This document shows positions 26,115 to 36,032 of a DNA stretch of 64,000 nucleotides, piece after piece. The notes under the pieces are model-generated. The model ran no database searches. It saw only the letters and a list, made by a program, of their open reading frames with translations, and was not told the DNA's origin. The DNA is taken from contig RBWT01000002.1 of assembly GCA_004010275.1 (NCBI GenBank), positions 53,244 through 117,243 on the forward strand. The letters run 5' to 3'. Positions within the stretch are counted from its first letter, which is position 1; the number at the start of each line of letters is the position of its first letter. The DNA comes from Streptomyces huasconensis. GTDB taxonomy: Bacteria; Actinomycetota; Actinomycetes; Streptomycetales; Streptomycetaceae. A program made the translations under genes and the position numbers.

Positions 26115-27499
26115 GTGGGTTTTTGTGACTACCCCCTGGCCGACAAGCTGTGCTCCATCGGCGGCGCCGCCAAAGGCGCGGTCGACTTCGCCAGTGACCC
26201 GGGCAAAGTCATCGGCGACTGGATGGCCAAGTCGGCCGGTGAACTCGCCGCCGCCTCGGCCGATCTGGCCGCCAAGGCCGTGAACAAGACGACCAAGGTT
26301 GACCTGAACGCGGGCTGGTTCCGCGACAACTACGAAATGATCTTGCCGATCGGTTTGATCATCCTGGTCGCCACCTTCTGCGCCCAACTCATCCGGGCCG
26401 CGATGAAACGCGACGGCCAAGCGTTGACCCAGGCATTCACCGGCACCGCTTCCGGCGTGCTCTTCGCCTTCAGCGCCATTGCGTTGACCACCGTCGCGAT
26501 CGAAGTGGTCGACGCGTTGTCCGACGGCCTGTTCAAGGCAGCACACCTGTCGATCGAATCCGCAGTGCGGCGCATGGTCAAGGTGAACCAGATTCCCGGC
26601 CTGGCCGGGATGGGCTGGCTCGTCGCCGTCTTCGCCGCCATCGGAGCTGCCATCGGAGCGGTTCTGTACTGGTGCGTGATGATGGTCCGCAAGGTCGGCA
26701 TCCTGGTCATGGTCACCCTGGCCGTGTTCGCCGGAGCCGGCGGCGGCTGGGAAGCCGCCCGCCGCTGGCGACGCGGCTGGATCGAAGCCACCGCCACCCT
26801 CGTGGTCTCGAAGTTGTTGATGACCGTGATCTTCGTGCTCGGCGTCGCCGCGATGGGCAAGACCGAGGCCAAGGACGACCTCGGCGCCCTCGCGGACGTC
26901 ATGTCCGGAATCGTGATCATGGTCCTGGTGCTGCTCTGCCCGTACGCGACCTTCAAGTTCGTTCACTGGGCCGCAGAAGGCACGGACGGCGAATCGATTC
27001 ACCGGGCTGGTGGAGCCGGCGCCCAGATGGCCCGGCAGCACACCGAGCGCGCGGGCCGCAAGGCCGCCGCCATGGCAGCCTCTGCCGGAACCGGTCGCGG
27101 CGGCAGGAGCGGCACCGCACCGCAAGGGCCCGACTCGGTGCCCGGCGCAGGCTTCCCCGGCGATATCGCCGCCAACCCCACGGAGGGCAGCGGCAAGGAA
27201 TCCGGCAGCCCCAGTGGTTCCTCCGGCGGCCAGGGCATGGAGGACGGGCTGGAGAAGGCCGTTCAGCCTCCGCGCACGCGCCCACCGAAGACACCAGTGG
27301 TCAGTTCGGCGTCACCCCCGGCCAGGGCGGCCCCGGTTCGGGTGCACAGTCCCCCTCCGGCGGCGGGTTCATGTCCAACCCGCCCGGTGGTGCAACGCCT
27401 CCGCCGCAGGGCGCTCCCCCGGCACCGAACTCGGCCTCCACGGACGGCGCCAGCGGCGCCGGAGCGCCCCCTCCGCCTCCCCCGCCCACCGGCATCTGA
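26115..27499 (+). CDS. VirB6/TrbL-like (SCO6881-type) membrane protein, frame-shifted tail
   Basis: GTG 26115 with AAGGAG upstream. The N-terminal 60 residues are amphipathic. At least five membrane helices follow, for example MILPIGLIILVATFCAQLIR, GVLFAFSAIALTTVAIEVVD and WLVAVFAAIGAAIGAVLYWC, with an R-R-W-R-R-G loop. This is the layout of the polytopic VirB6/TrbL channel component. A missing base near 27266 breaks the frame in the cytoplasmic tail, which then continues A-S-A-H-A-P-T-E-D and P-G-Q-G-G-P-G-S-G and ends P-P-P-P-P-P-P-T-G-I. The Pro/Gly-rich tail is probably disordered. Confidence 0.75.
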
Positions 27500-27577
27500 C
27501 CCCGTCCCCCACGCCGAGCGGCACGCACCACGCCGTGTGTGCCGCTCGGCCCCGCCCGCGCACCACCGGAACGGCCC

Positions 27578-29049
27578 TTGTCTGAACTCACGATCACCCC
27601 CCTCACGGTCAAATTCCCGCACAGGTCGAAGCGCGGCATCCTGCTCGGCCTCACCCTTCCCCAACTGGTCCTCGTCTCCTCGGCACTGGCATTGCTGCTG
27701 GTCACCGTCGTCAGCACCGGGCTGCTCGGTGCGATCGTGCTCGCCCCGCTGTGGGCCGGTGTCGCCGCCCTGGTCGTCATCCGCCGCAACGGAAAGTCGC
27801 TGATCGACTGGGCGCCGATCGTCATACGCTTCGCCCGGCGCCGCCGCGGCGGGCAGACGCTGTGGCTGGCCCGGCCGGTCACCCGCCCCCGCCAGGACGG
27901 CACCCTCCATCTGCCCGGTACCGCCGCCTCCCTGCGCGTCGTCACCCCCGGCGACTCCGCCAACCAGGCCGCCGCCGTGCACGACCCGCACGGCCAGACA
28001 CTGACCGCCGTCGCCCGCGTCTCCTCCCGCGCCTTCGCTCTGCTCGACCCCGCCACGCAGAACCACAACGTGTCCGGCTGGGGCAGGGCCTTGGCGGGCA
28101 TCGCGCGGACCGGGCACGTCGCCTCCGTACAGGTCTTGGAGCGCACCGTGCCCGACAGCGGCGACACTCTGGTGCGCCACTGGACCCAGCAGGGGCGGCC
28201 CGAGACCCCGGTCGCCGGGCAGGTGTACTCCGAGCTGGTCGCCTCTGCCGGGCCCGCCGCCGCCCCGCACGAGGCGTACCTGGCCATCTCCCTGGACCTC
28301 AAGGCCGCCAAGCGCCTCATCTCCCAGGCCGGCGGCGGCTTTACCGGCGCCTTCACTGTGCTGGAGCAGACCACCAGCGCCGTCGCGCTCGCCGCCCGCA
28401 GCGCGGGTCTGATGGTGACCGGCTGGCTGACCGCCCGCGAGATCGCCGCCGTCATCCGCACCGCCTACGACCCCAGGGCACTCTCCGGCCTGCAGCAGTG
28501 GTCCCAGAGCGGACGGGCCGAGGCCGACCCGGCCGCCGCCGGGCCCGTCGTCCAGGTCGAGGAGTACGACCGGGTCGCCACCGACTCCGCCCGGCACGTC
28601 ACCTACTGGGTCGAGGACTGGCCCCGCACCGAAACGCGCCGGGTTCCGTGCACGGGCTGATGTTTACCGCCGGCGTGCGGCGCAGCCTCTCCCTCAACTA
28701 TGTGCCCCAGGGGCTCGAGTCCGCGCTGCGCGACGTCCAGCGCAAGAAGGCCGCGATTATCTCCGACGCCGCCGAGCGCTCGCGCCGCGGGCAGGTCGAC
28801 TCCGAGGCCGACAGCGTCGAGTACGCCGACGTCAAAACCCGCGAGCGCCAGCTCATCGCCGGCCACGCGGATGTCGCGCTGACCGGCCTGCTCACCCTCT
28901 CCGCCGAGACCGACGCCCTGCTCGATGCCGCCTGCGCGCAGATCGAGACCGCCGCCGTCACCGCTCAGGTCGACCTGCGCCGCCTCTTCTACCAGCAGCC
29001 CGACGCCTTCACCCTCGGCGCACTGCCTCTGGCCCGCACCGCCTTGTAG
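27578..29049 (+). CDS. SCO6880-type conjugation protein, frame-shifted
   Basis: TTG start at 27578 behind GGAACGG. About 490 residues. Two N-terminal membrane helices in a PrgI-like part (LVLVSSALALLLVTVVSTGL, LGAIVLAPLWAGVAALVVIR), then a soluble region (P-G-D-S-A-N-Q-A-A-A-V-H-D, W-G-R-A-L-A-G-I-A-R-T) resembling the N-terminal domain of VirB4-type ATPases. A missing base near 28645 splits V-E-D-W-P-R-T-E-T from V-H-G-L-M-F-T-A-G-V-R-R-S-L-S. In this family the protein precedes the VirB4-like ATPase and probably forms the ATPase's membrane-anchored half. Length fits SCO6880 homologues. Confidence 0.75.
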
Positions 29050-29112
29050 CCCACCGCGGCCCTGCCCCATGGGGCCTGTGCCCTGCCGATCCGGCAGGAA
29101 GGATCCTCCCCT

Positions 29113-29592
29113 TTGACCTCAGCCACCCCCGTCGGCGACGCGCACCCCTATCTCCGGGCCGCCAGCGCCGGAGTCCGCCACCACACCCGTGCCCTGACCC
29201 TTGCCCCGGAAGCGGCCACCGCTCCGGCCTCGGCGGACCGCACGCACCTGGACGTGCTGCACGCACATCTGGTCGCCCTGCACCGCTTGCTCGACCAGCT
29301 GCAGACGGCCACACGGCCCCCGCACCCGGCGGCAGGACGGCATCTGGCCACGGCCGGAACCCGGCTGTGGCAAGCCGGCGCCGCCGTCCATGACGCCTTC
29401 CACCTCCTGCCGGCCGTTCACGCGGCCTCTGCGGACGAGGAGGGGTGCCACCCCGAGCGGCTCCCCGAAGGCCCGCCGGTACTGACCATCTGCCAGCGCC
29501 ACCTCGCCGCCGGCCACCTCGTGCGCCGCACCACCACCCCTACCGACCTCAACCGCCCCGTGCGCAGCCACACCACCACCTGCACCCAGTAA
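29113..29592 (+). CDS. unknown small helical protein
   Basis: 159 residues from a TTG at 29113 with AGGAAGGA about 9 bases upstream. Mainly helical: LRAASAGVRHHTRALTLAPE, LDVLHAHLVALHRLLDQLQT and RLWQAGAAVHDAFHLLPAVH. It contains two cysteines and many histidines and ends T-T-T-C-T-Q. It lies between the SCO6880-type gene and the VirB4-like gene on the same strand, so it belongs to the secretion operon. It belongs to the general set of small helical proteins of the element; no known family. Confidence 0.5.
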   Translation: MTSATPVGDAHPYLRAASAGVRHHTRALTLAPEAATAPASADRTHLDVLHAHLVALHRLLDQLQTATRPPHPAAGRHLATAGTRLWQAGAAVHDAFHLLPAVHAASADEEGCHPERLPEGPPVLTICQRHLAAGHLVRRTTTPTDLNRPVRSHTTTCTQ

Positions 29593-29618
29593 CTCTTCTC
29601 CAGGGAAAGGCCCTTGCA

Positions 29619-29831
29619 TTGCGCACACTCAAGCGCTCCCCCTCCACTGCCGTCACACTCACCGCCCCCGCCGGCACCGCCTCGCGCGGTGCGGCCACCC
29701 CGGCATGCGCCGCCAGCTACCACTGCAAGACCAGCACCAGGTCCGTCTACGACGCCACCTACCAGGGCTTTGGGGCGGAGGAAGGTCACGGCTACGGGCG
29801 CCACCAGTTCGCCACGTCACCGGCCGCGTGA
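29619..29831 (+). CDS. possible short ORF in the secretion operon
   Basis: 70 residues from a TTG at 29619 with AGGGAAAGG 8 bases upstream. It starts M-R-T-L-K-R-S-P-S-T-A-V-T-L and holds C-A-A-S-Y-H-C and an aromatic stretch (V-Y-D-A-T-Y-Q-G-F-G). It might be a small exported protein with a broken signal. The other frame from a TTG at 29614 is nearly pure Pro/Ala/Arg and looks like shadow. No family recognised. Confidence 0.35.
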   Translation: MRTLKRSPSTAVTLTAPAGTASRGAATPACAASYHCKTSTRSVYDATYQGFGAEEGHGYGRHQFATSPAA

Positions 29832-29874
29832 TCACCCGCTGCCCCGACCGCCGTCACCTGAAAGCCACTTAGTC

Positions 29875-31386
29875 ATGAGCCACCGGCCCGCCCGGCGCGC
29901 CCGCCGCGCCTCCGCCTCCCCGCTGTTCACCCCGCACGGCACCGTCCGCGCCCAGCCGCAAAGCGGCCCGCCGCCAGCTCGCCGAGGCCGCCGCCAAGGC
30001 CCGCGCCGAAGCCACTCTGCACCCAGCCGGCGCCGAACCGGCCGATCAGAGATGCCGCTCCCCCTCTTCCACCCGGCGGTCGCCCGGCCCGCCTCCGCCC
30101 GCGGCGGCAAACTGAAACTGCCCGCGCACCGCATGACCACCGCGACCGTCGCGGGCGCTATCCCTTCCTCGCCGAAGGCGGCCTCGGCGCCGAGGGCATC
30201 TACATCGGCCGCGACGTCCACGCCGAAGCGAGCTTCACGTTCGACCCATTCGCCTTGTACGGCAAGATCGAAGGCCTCACGAACCCCAACGTCCTGTTGG
30301 CCGGCGTGATCGGCCAGGGCAAGAGCGCCCTGGCGAAGTCCTTCGCCCTGCGGTCGGTGGCCTTCGGGTACCGCGTATACGTGCCGTGCGACCCCAAGGG
30401 GGAATGGACCCCGGTGGCCACAGCCCTCGGCGGCACCTCCATCGCACTCGGTCCCGGCCTGCCGGGCAAGCTCAACCCCCTGGACGCGGCCCCGCGCCCC
30501 CCCGTCGGTCTCCGAGACGGACTGGGCGAGCGAGATCCGCAAACGACGCCTGCTCCTGCTCGGCTCCCTGGCCCGCACCGTCCTCGGGCGGGACCTGCTG
30601 CCGATGGAACACACCGGCCTCGATGTCGCCCTGGACGCCGTGGTCACCCGAGCCGCGGCCACCGGACGCACCCCGCTGCTCGGCGACATCGCCGCCATGC
30701 TCAACAGCCCCGACGATCTCGACGCCGCGGGCGGTCTGATGTCCGGCCGCCTCGGCGACGCCTCCCGTGACCTCGCCCACGCCATGCGCCGCCTCGTCCA
30801 CGGCGACCTCGCCGGAATGTTCGACGCCCCCTCCACGGTGAACTTCGACCCCGACAGCCCGATGCTCACCATCGACCTGTCACGACTGGGCGGCTCCGGC
30901 GACGACACCGCACTCGTCCTCGCCATGACCTGCGCCTCCGCCTGGATGGAGTCCGCACTCTCCGACCCGGGCGGCGGCCGGCGCTGGATCGTCTACGACG
31001 AAGCCTGGCGCCTGATGCGCCACCCCGGCCTCCTCCAGCGCATGCAGAGCCAGTGGAAGCTGTCCCGCGGCCTGGGCATCGCCAACCTCATGGTCATTCA
31101 CCGGCTGTCCGACCTGCTCACCGCCGGCGACGCCGGATCCCGCGGACGAGCCCTCGCCGAGGGCCTGCTCGCCGACTGCTCCACCCGCATCATCTACCGC
31201 CAGGAAACCGACCAACTCCACGCCGCCGCAGGGCTTTTGGGCCTCACCTCCGTAGAAAGCGACGCCATCGCCCACCTCAACCGCGGACGCGGCCTGTGGA
31301 AGGTCGCCGGACGATCCTTCATCGTCCAACACCTGCTTCACCCACAGGAATTGTCACTCTTCGATACAGATGCCCGAATGCATTAG
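29875..31386 (+). CDS. VirB4/TraE-like conjugation ATPase, multiply frame-shifted
   Basis: From ATG 29875 the gene is about 504 codons; indels near 29955, 30050, 30165 and 30500 (a C7 run) cancel, so start and end are in one frame. After a basic N-terminus comes FLAEGGLGAEGIYIGRDVHA and the P-loop G-V-I-G-Q-G-K-S-A-L-A-K-S. D-P-K-G-E-W follows, then the Walker B R-R-W-I-V-Y-D-E-A-W-R-L-M and a motif block ending L-S-D-L-L-T-A-G. These are the motifs of VirB4/TraE/TrwK motor ATPases. It should power assembly and substrate transfer of the conjugative channel with the SCO6880-type partner upstream. Confidence 0.85.
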
Positions 31387-31401
31387 AAAGTCCAGAGGCT
31401 C

Positions 31402-31971
31402 ATGAATTCCGTTGCCCAGCGCGAACTGATACCTCGCGACGACACCCTTGAGATGATCGGCACCCTCAACGACCTGAGGGCAAAACTCGTCGCCTCCGCC
31501 GAGAGGCACCAGCTGCTGGACGACACCGGCCGTGTACCAGCCGCGCCGTCCTACACCGAACTGCTCCAGCATGCCTTGGACGTGCAGACCCTTTCCCGGG
31601 ACGTCGTCCAAATGACTGTGCAATTCTCCAGAAGCACCCACAGCACGAGCCACGTCGGCAGCAGAGTCCTCGCCCACCTCGCGACGGCGGCCACCATGTC
31701 GAGCCATGCAGTCCCGAATTTCGCGGAGACCGCGGAGGAGGCCCTTTCCCTGCCCCGGCCCTCCGGCCCGACCGACCGGCAGCACCGGGACAATCGCATG
31801 GTCATCGACCACGCCACGGCGCGCGCCTACCTGCGGCGCACGTCGGAATCTCTCCGCGACGCGGTCAAGGAACTCGACGCCCACCTCGACTTCTACCGCC
31901 TCTTCCCGGCTCAGGCCCGACAGCAGAGCCCGGCGACCCCGCCACCCCGGCCGAGCGCACGCCACCGCTAG
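31402..31971 (+). CDS. small helical protein
   Basis: 189 residues from ATG 31402 with AGAGG upstream, 16 bases after the VirB4-like stop. The body is helical (LEMIGTLNDLRAKLVASAER, TELLQHALDVQTLSRDVVQM, ARAYLRRTSESLRDAVKELD), and the last 25 residues are Pro/Arg-rich, ending S-A-R-H-R. Same design as many genes here: helical bundle plus short basic, Pro-rich tail. No enzymatic motif. Position right after the motor ATPase suggests a link to transfer, but this is inference. Confidence 0.55.
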   Translation: MNSVAQRELIPRDDTLEMIGTLNDLRAKLVASAERHQLLDDTGRVPAAPSYTELLQHALDVQTLSRDVVQMTVQFSRSTHSTSHVGSRVLAHLATAATMSSHAVPNFAETAEEALSLPRPSGPTDRQHRDNRMVIDHATARAYLRRTSESLRDAVKELDAHLDFYRLFPAQARQQSPATPPPRPSARHR

Positions 31972-32039
31972 GGCCTACCGAAGCGGCCGAAACAGGCGCG
32001 TCCGCCATCTCCCCCCAACTCCCCGGATCACACGCCCTG

Positions 32040-32501
32040 ATGGAAACGCCTTCCAGCGCTACGCCCTCTCCCTCCGTAGGCTCCCAGATGGTGAGTGAGG
32101 CGCTTGGCGCCTCACCGCGGTATCTCGAACGGCTCCACACCCCAGACGGCACCGCTGGCGTCCTCGCCCAGCTCGTGTTCATGGCCGCGCGCCACCTCGA
32201 CGACCTGCACGAACAGTTCGCTGATGCCGCCCAGTACGCGGCCTCCAATCTGACGCGTGCCGCCACCGGGAAGTCATCGATCAACTCACTCGGCGTCCTG
32301 CAGAACAGCGCCACTCAAATCGACATCCTGGCCGCACGCCGCGCCGACGCCGTTGAGCACCTCAAGATCCTCATTCACGCATACCGTCAGGTGACAACAG
32401 CCGACCAGGCCGCCCCATCCCCGGCACGCCGTCCAACTATCGCCCCGGTCCGCCCAGAGGCAGCTGGCGCTACGCCCATCCGCGTTACACCCGGCCGGTA
32501 G
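32040..32501 (+). CDS. small helical protein
   Basis: 153 residues. ATG 32040 is the first in frame, though its ribosome site is weak. Helices include TAGVLAQLVFMAARHLDDLH, QFADAAQYAASNLTRAATGK and ATQIDILAARRADAVEHLKI, followed by a Pro/Arg tail ending T-P-G-R. No motif of known function. Sits in a run of like-sized helical genes (31402, 33142, 33588) on the same strand. Confidence 0.5.
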   Translation: METPSSATPSPSVGSQMVSEALGASPRYLERLHTPDGTAGVLAQLVFMAARHLDDLHEQFADAAQYAASNLTRAATGKSSINSLGVLQNSATQIDILAARRADAVEHLKILIHAYRQVTTADQAAPSPARRPTIAPVRPEAAGATPIRVTPGR

Positions 32502-32544
32502 CTCTGCCTTTCACTTCCGACAGCTGTGCGCCATCGGCCCTCCC

Positions 32545-32886
32545 GTGCATCCCGACCAGTTCCTCGTGGTCCCCCCTCGCCCCGGGCAAAGGCTCCAAGC
32601 CTCACCACGTCGCCGGCGTGGACGAGCCCAACGGCATCAAGGTCGACAACGACCCGGTCAGGGCGGCCGTCCCTGTCAGCCGCCGTGCCCTACCCACTAC
32701 CAAAGCGCCCTGGTCGCCGTGCGCCACAACCCGCAGGTCCGGCCAGAGCCCCCGCTGCGGCCGGCGCCGTTCGAGGTCGAACAGGTCCTCACCTTGGCCC
32801 CGTACGCCGACGGCACCTTCGGCCCGCCGTACGTGACAGCTCCCGCCGAGGCACGCACCACGCTCAACGTCCGCGGCTTCCCGTAG
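32545..32886 (+). CDS. unknown small protein, two frameshifts
   Basis: GTG 32545 begins V-H-P-D-Q-F-L-V-V-P-P. Indels near 32575 (C-run) and 32695 divert the frame; the middle reads G-K-G-S-K-P-H-H-V-A-G-V-D-E-P-N-G-I-K-V-D-N-D in another frame, and the end (YQSALVAVRHNPQVRPEPPL, then YVTAPAEARTTLNVRGFP) returns to the first. About 113 residues. Mostly beta-strand character, unlike its helical neighbours. No family recognised. Confidence 0.4.
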   Translation: MHPDQFLVVPPRPGQRLQASPRRRRGRAQRHQGRQRPGQGGRPCQPPCPTHYQSALVAVRHNPQVRPEPPLRPAPFEVEQVLTLAPYADGTFGPPYVTAPAEARTTLNVRGFP

Positions 32887-33141
32887 CACCCGCACCTGGG
32901 CGCCTTCCCTGCTGCCCGCCACGTACGGCGCGGCTAGGTCAGGCGCTCTGCGCATCCAGGCCCTGGCTCAGCAACTCGCCGTCCACGGCATCGGCGTCGA
33001 CCTCCGTCACGGCCCGCCGCCGCTCGTTACGCGCCCTGCGGTGAATGCCCACGCCGCGCAGTAGGGCTCGACACCCGCCGCCCACCGCCCTTAGCCCATC
33101 GCCGGGTCTCGCTGCCCGGCCCTGCTCTCAGGAGATCCCGC

Positions 33142-33591
33142 CTGTCCGCCCCTTCCGCCGCAACCCCGGATCCCACCGCTCCGGGCCTTGCCACACCCAC
33201 CGATCGCGACGGTCGCTACGTCTATGGCCGTCAGGTCCTCGCGCTCACCGACCAGCTCAACGGCACCACGTCCTACGAGCGTGCTGCGGCCCTCGTCGAC
33301 CAGGTACTGGAACCGACCGACGGCCTGTTGGCGCGGCTCGCCGAGTTCTTCGAGGCGGCGGCCGAGAAGGCCAAGGAGTCCGATCACGACGACGGCTTCG
33401 ACCTCCACTACGACCTGGAGGACGCCGCGGCCACCGTGCGAGGACTCGGTGAGGACCTGCACGTCGCCGTCGACCGCATGCGCGCGCTGGCCCCCGGTTC
33501 CCCCGCGCGCCAGGCCGCGAAAGCGACGGTGCCGGGCGCGAGCATCGGGCTACCGACGGCGGTAGTCCCCGCATCTGGTCGTACCCGGTGA
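33142..33591 (+). CDS. small helical protein with apparent CTG start
   Basis: The frame has no ATG, GTG or TTG that keeps the conserved-looking N-terminal region; CTG at 33142 sits behind CAGGAGAT with good spacing and gives L-S-A-P-S-A-A-T-P. A later TTG at 33328 would cut off a clear helix (YGRQVLALTDQLNGTTSYER). Further helices are DGLLARLAEFFEAAAEKAKE and LEDAAATVRGLGEDLHVAVD. About 149 residues; the tail ends A-S-G-R-T-R. The stop overlaps the next GTG (GTGA). Function unknown. Confidence 0.5.
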   Translation: MSAPSAATPDPTAPGLATPTDRDGRYVYGRQVLALTDQLNGTTSYERAAALVDQVLEPTDGLLARLAEFFEAAAEKAKESDHDDGFDLHYDLEDAAATVRGLGEDLHVAVDRMRALAPGSPARQAAKATVPGASIGLPTAVVPASGRTR

Positions 33592-34193
33592 ACACGCCAG
33601 AGCCTCCCGGTCCGCTCGCCGGTCTGGGGCAGGCAGCGCACCTGCACTCACTGGCCGAGCGCATCCACCATGCCGCCGACGATCTCCCGGCCCCGCAGTC
33701 CACGCACTCGCTCGCCAGCATCTGCGAGGAGGTCGAGAACCAAGTCCGCGTCCTCGCGGGCCTTTTCACCTCTCTCGCGAGTGAGGCCGCCTTCCACAGT
33801 CGCGCGGTGAACCGGCACCCCAGCGCGACCGATTCCCTCGCCCGCCACAAGGTCGCCCTGATGACGCGTGCAGCCGATCCCCTCGGCTGGGCTCTGGCCA
33901 AGCTGGGCGAAGCCGTCGCCCAGATCGGTCACCTCCAGGAGATCAGCGCCGACCCGCGAACCCCCGAGCGGGCCAGGGCCATCGCCACCGCACGCGCGAC
34001 CCTCGATAGCCGGCTCGCCAGCGCCCATGCGCATCTGAGCAGCGCGGCCAGCAACCTGCACCGGGACGCCGACCGGCTCATCGCCCCGGCGTCCAGCATC
34101 CGACGTGCGTCAGCTCCTCCGTCCGCTGAACGGAACCGGCCGCCGTCCGTCACGCTGCCCGGACCGCCCACCGCATCTAGAACCCTTCGCTGA
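33588..34193 (+). CDS. small helical protein
   Basis: 201 residues from a GTG at 33588, coupled to the previous gene. Long helices: LGQAAHLHSLAERIHHAADD, SICEEVENQVRVLAGLFTSL, LGWALAKLGEAVAQIGHLQE and RLASAHAHLSSAASNLHRDA. They fit a four-helix bundle or coiled coil, followed by a basic Pro-rich tail. Last gene before dyad copy C, so it ends one transcription unit. Function unknown. Confidence 0.55.
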   Translation: MNTPEPPGPLAGLGQAAHLHSLAERIHHAADDLPAPQSTHSLASICEEVENQVRVLAGLFTSLASEAAFHSRAVNRHPSATDSLARHKVALMTRAADPLGWALAKLGEAVAQIGHLQEISADPRTPERARAIATARATLDSRLASAHAHLSSAASNLHRDADRLIAPASSIRRASAPPSAERNRPPSVTLPGPPTASRTLR

Positions 34194-34268
34194 CCTGCGC
34201 AGACGCCGCACGATGGACCAGCGTTCGGCAGCCTCGCACCCAGCGGGTCCGCATGGAAAAGGCTGCAA

Positions 34269-34309
34269 CATAGCGGGCAATCCCCGGTTAGCGAAACCGG
34301 GGATTGCCC
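34269..34309 (+). promoter_or_regulatory. dyad operator with -10 hexamer, copy C
   Basis: CATAGC at 34269-34274, 5 bases, then the 25-bp dyad at 34280-34304, with arms ATCCCCGGTT and AACCGGGGAT around AGCGA. Here the symmetry extends to 15-base perfect arms (34275-34289 and 34295-34309). It lies about 50 bases ahead of the lipoprotein gene at 34361. Confidence 0.85.
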
Positions 34310-34360
34310 GGACTCTAGAGGCGGATCACCCACCACCCCCTTTTCCTTCAGGAGCACCTC

Positions 34361-35428
34361 ATCCGCCGCCTTCTCCACTGCTTCCCCCTGGTCATAGCCA
34401 CCACCTGCGTGGCCCTGGCCGCCACTGCCTGCAACAGCGGCGGCGACAGTCCCGAGGCCGAGAACACTGCTCCCTCCGCGAGCGCGGACAAGCAGCGGGA
34501 GTTGCCGCCCGCGCTGACCAAGCAGCAGGCGCTCACCGCGATCGACCGGTACGTGAGGGTCAACAACAAGGCCAACGCCGTCCGCGACCGCGATCTGCTC
34601 GACACCGTCGAGGACGGCCCGCTGTATGCCATGTCGGTCTCGGAGTACAAAGAGACCGAGGGCCTGACCAAGGCCGAGCGCAAGCCGTACAAGCCGTGGG
34701 CGTACGACACGCAGAACGCCACGCTGTACATCCCGCGGATCGCCCCCGGCCAGCCGCGCTGGTTTGCCGCCGCGCTTTCGGGCAGCAAGGGCAAGGCCCC
34801 CAGCCGGCTCGCCGTCTTCGCCGAACAGCCGGAGCACAAGCGGTGGGAGATGGTCTCCGTCGCCGACCTGTACGGCAAGGGCTTGCCCAAGGTTGCCCTG
34901 GACGCCGACGGGTACGCCACCGCCGTCGCGGCCAACGGCAACAAGGACGTCGCGGCGGGGGCCGACCTGCTGCGCAGCGGCATCCTGGACAACTTCGCCA
35001 CGGGCGGCCAGAACTCCGGGAAGAAGATCTTCACCAAGAGCAAGGCGAGCAGTCAGCAAATTAAGATCCACGACAAGACCGGCACCAAGTACGGCAGTCA
35101 GGGCACCAGCACGTTCGCCGGCGCCACCAACCGCCACCGCGACGCGTACGCGCTCAAGACCACCGACGGTGGTGCGCTGGTCTTCTTCTCCCACACTCAC
35201 ACCCAGACCGACGCGGTCGCCCGCTCCGGGCTGCAGCTCAATCCCGGCAAGACCGACCGAGCCTGGCTGCACGACGTCCCCCGCCTCTCCATCCAGTACA
35301 CGTTCGTCTGCAACGACGCCGCCATCGTCCCCGCGAAGGCCGCGCCCTCCACGCTGCTGGCCTACACCTGCGCGCGCACCGACGCCTCCGGCCCGCCCGT
35401 GAACTCCGCCTCTCTGCCCCGCGTATAG
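34361..35428 (+). CDS. lipoprotein with apparent ATC start
   Basis: About 355 residues. The signal peptide (R-R-L-L-H-C-F-P-L-V-I-A-T-T-C-V) runs into the lipobox L-A-A-T-A-C. The frame has a TAG upstream at about 34313 and no ATG, GTG or TTG before the signal; ATC at 34361 sits 6 bases behind CAGGAG. GTG 34409 would remove most of the signal. The mature protein has D-R-Y-V-R-V-N-N-K-A-N-A-V and an N-terminal NTF2-like feel, then beta-rich segments (TTDGGALVFFSHTHTQTD). It resembles secreted Streptomyces lipoproteins of unknown role. First gene of the unit behind dyad copy C. Confidence 0.65.
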   Translation: MRRLLHCFPLVIATTCVALAATACNSGGDSPEAENTAPSASADKQRELPPALTKQQALTAIDRYVRVNNKANAVRDRDLLDTVEDGPLYAMSVSEYKETEGLTKAERKPYKPWAYDTQNATLYIPRIAPGQPRWFAAALSGSKGKAPSRLAVFAEQPEHKRWEMVSVADLYGKGLPKVALDADGYATAVAANGNKDVAAGADLLRSGILDNFATGGQNSGKKIFTKSKASSQQIKIHDKTGTKYGSQGTSTFAGATNRHRDAYALKTTDGGALVFFSHTHTQTDAVARSGLQLNPGKTDRAWLHDVPRLSIQYTFVCNDAAIVPAKAAPSTLLAYTCARTDASGPPVNSASLPRV

Positions 35429-35465
35429 CGCACGCCTCCCTCCCCACCGCACCTGGAACATCGTC

Positions 35466-36011
35466 TTGCCCGATCCCGACTTCGAGCTGTACGACAACGT
35501 CGGCCGCGACGCCGAACAGATCGCCGCCGCCCGCTACGGCATCGCCACCGACCGCGATTTGCTGCGGTGGGCGAAGCGAGATGCCGAGCCGTTCCTGGCT
35601 GAGCACCCGCTGCCGGACACGCCCCTGCCTAGCCCGGACCTCACCCCGTACCACGACGCGCTCGCCGCCGCCGAGACACCAGCGCAGGTCAGCGCCGTCA
35701 CCCAGCACCTGCTGGACGCTGTCGAACCCGTGCTCCAGGCGGTCAGCGACTACCTTCTGGCCGCGGCCCGGTGGCGCGGCCAGCACCGCGGAGCCGAGCC
35801 CCAGTCCCCGCCCAAGATGCTGATGGCGGCAGCCAGCCGCAGCCTCGACGTGCTGGCCCTCGCGCACCGAGCCGACCTGGCCATCCTGCGCACCGTCTAC
35901 GACACCGTGACCGCACCGAAGGCGCGGGCCAACGGCCCGGCCAACACCGCGTCCACTCTTCCCCCGGCGCCCCCGCACACCCCTCCCACCGGGCCGGCCT
36001 CCGGCCGGTAA
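35466..36011 (+). CDS. small helical protein
   Basis: 181 residues from a TTG at 35466. Helices include VGRDAEQIAAARYGIATDRD, YHDALAAAETPAQVSAVTQH, LLDAVEPVLQAVSDYLLAAA and SRSLDVLALAHRADLAILRT, followed by a Pro/Thr-rich tail ending P-A-S-G-R. Same architecture as other small helical genes in this region; no known family. Lies between the lipoprotein and the Y-x-H-x-D-G-Y-P protein with short gaps, so they are cotranscribed. Confidence 0.5.
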   Translation: MPDPDFELYDNVGRDAEQIAAARYGIATDRDLLRWAKRDAEPFLAEHPLPDTPLPSPDLTPYHDALAAAETPAQVSAVTQHLLDAVEPVLQAVSDYLLAAARWRGQHRGAEPQSPPKMLMAAASRSLDVLALAHRADLAILRTVYDTVTAPKARANGPANTASTLPPAPPHTPPTGPASGR

Positions 36012-36032
36012 CCAGCCCTTGCACGAGGCCAC

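Noticed and set aside
26957..28597. Long minus-strand frames opposite the secretion genes
   Set aside because: They are antisense shadows of GC-rich plus-strand genes; low-complexity Gly/Val/Asp composition and no domains.
33929..35497. 522-codon minus-strand frame opposite the lipoprotein
   Set aside because: Shadow of the lipoprotein gene; no recognisable domain, and it spans dyad copy C.
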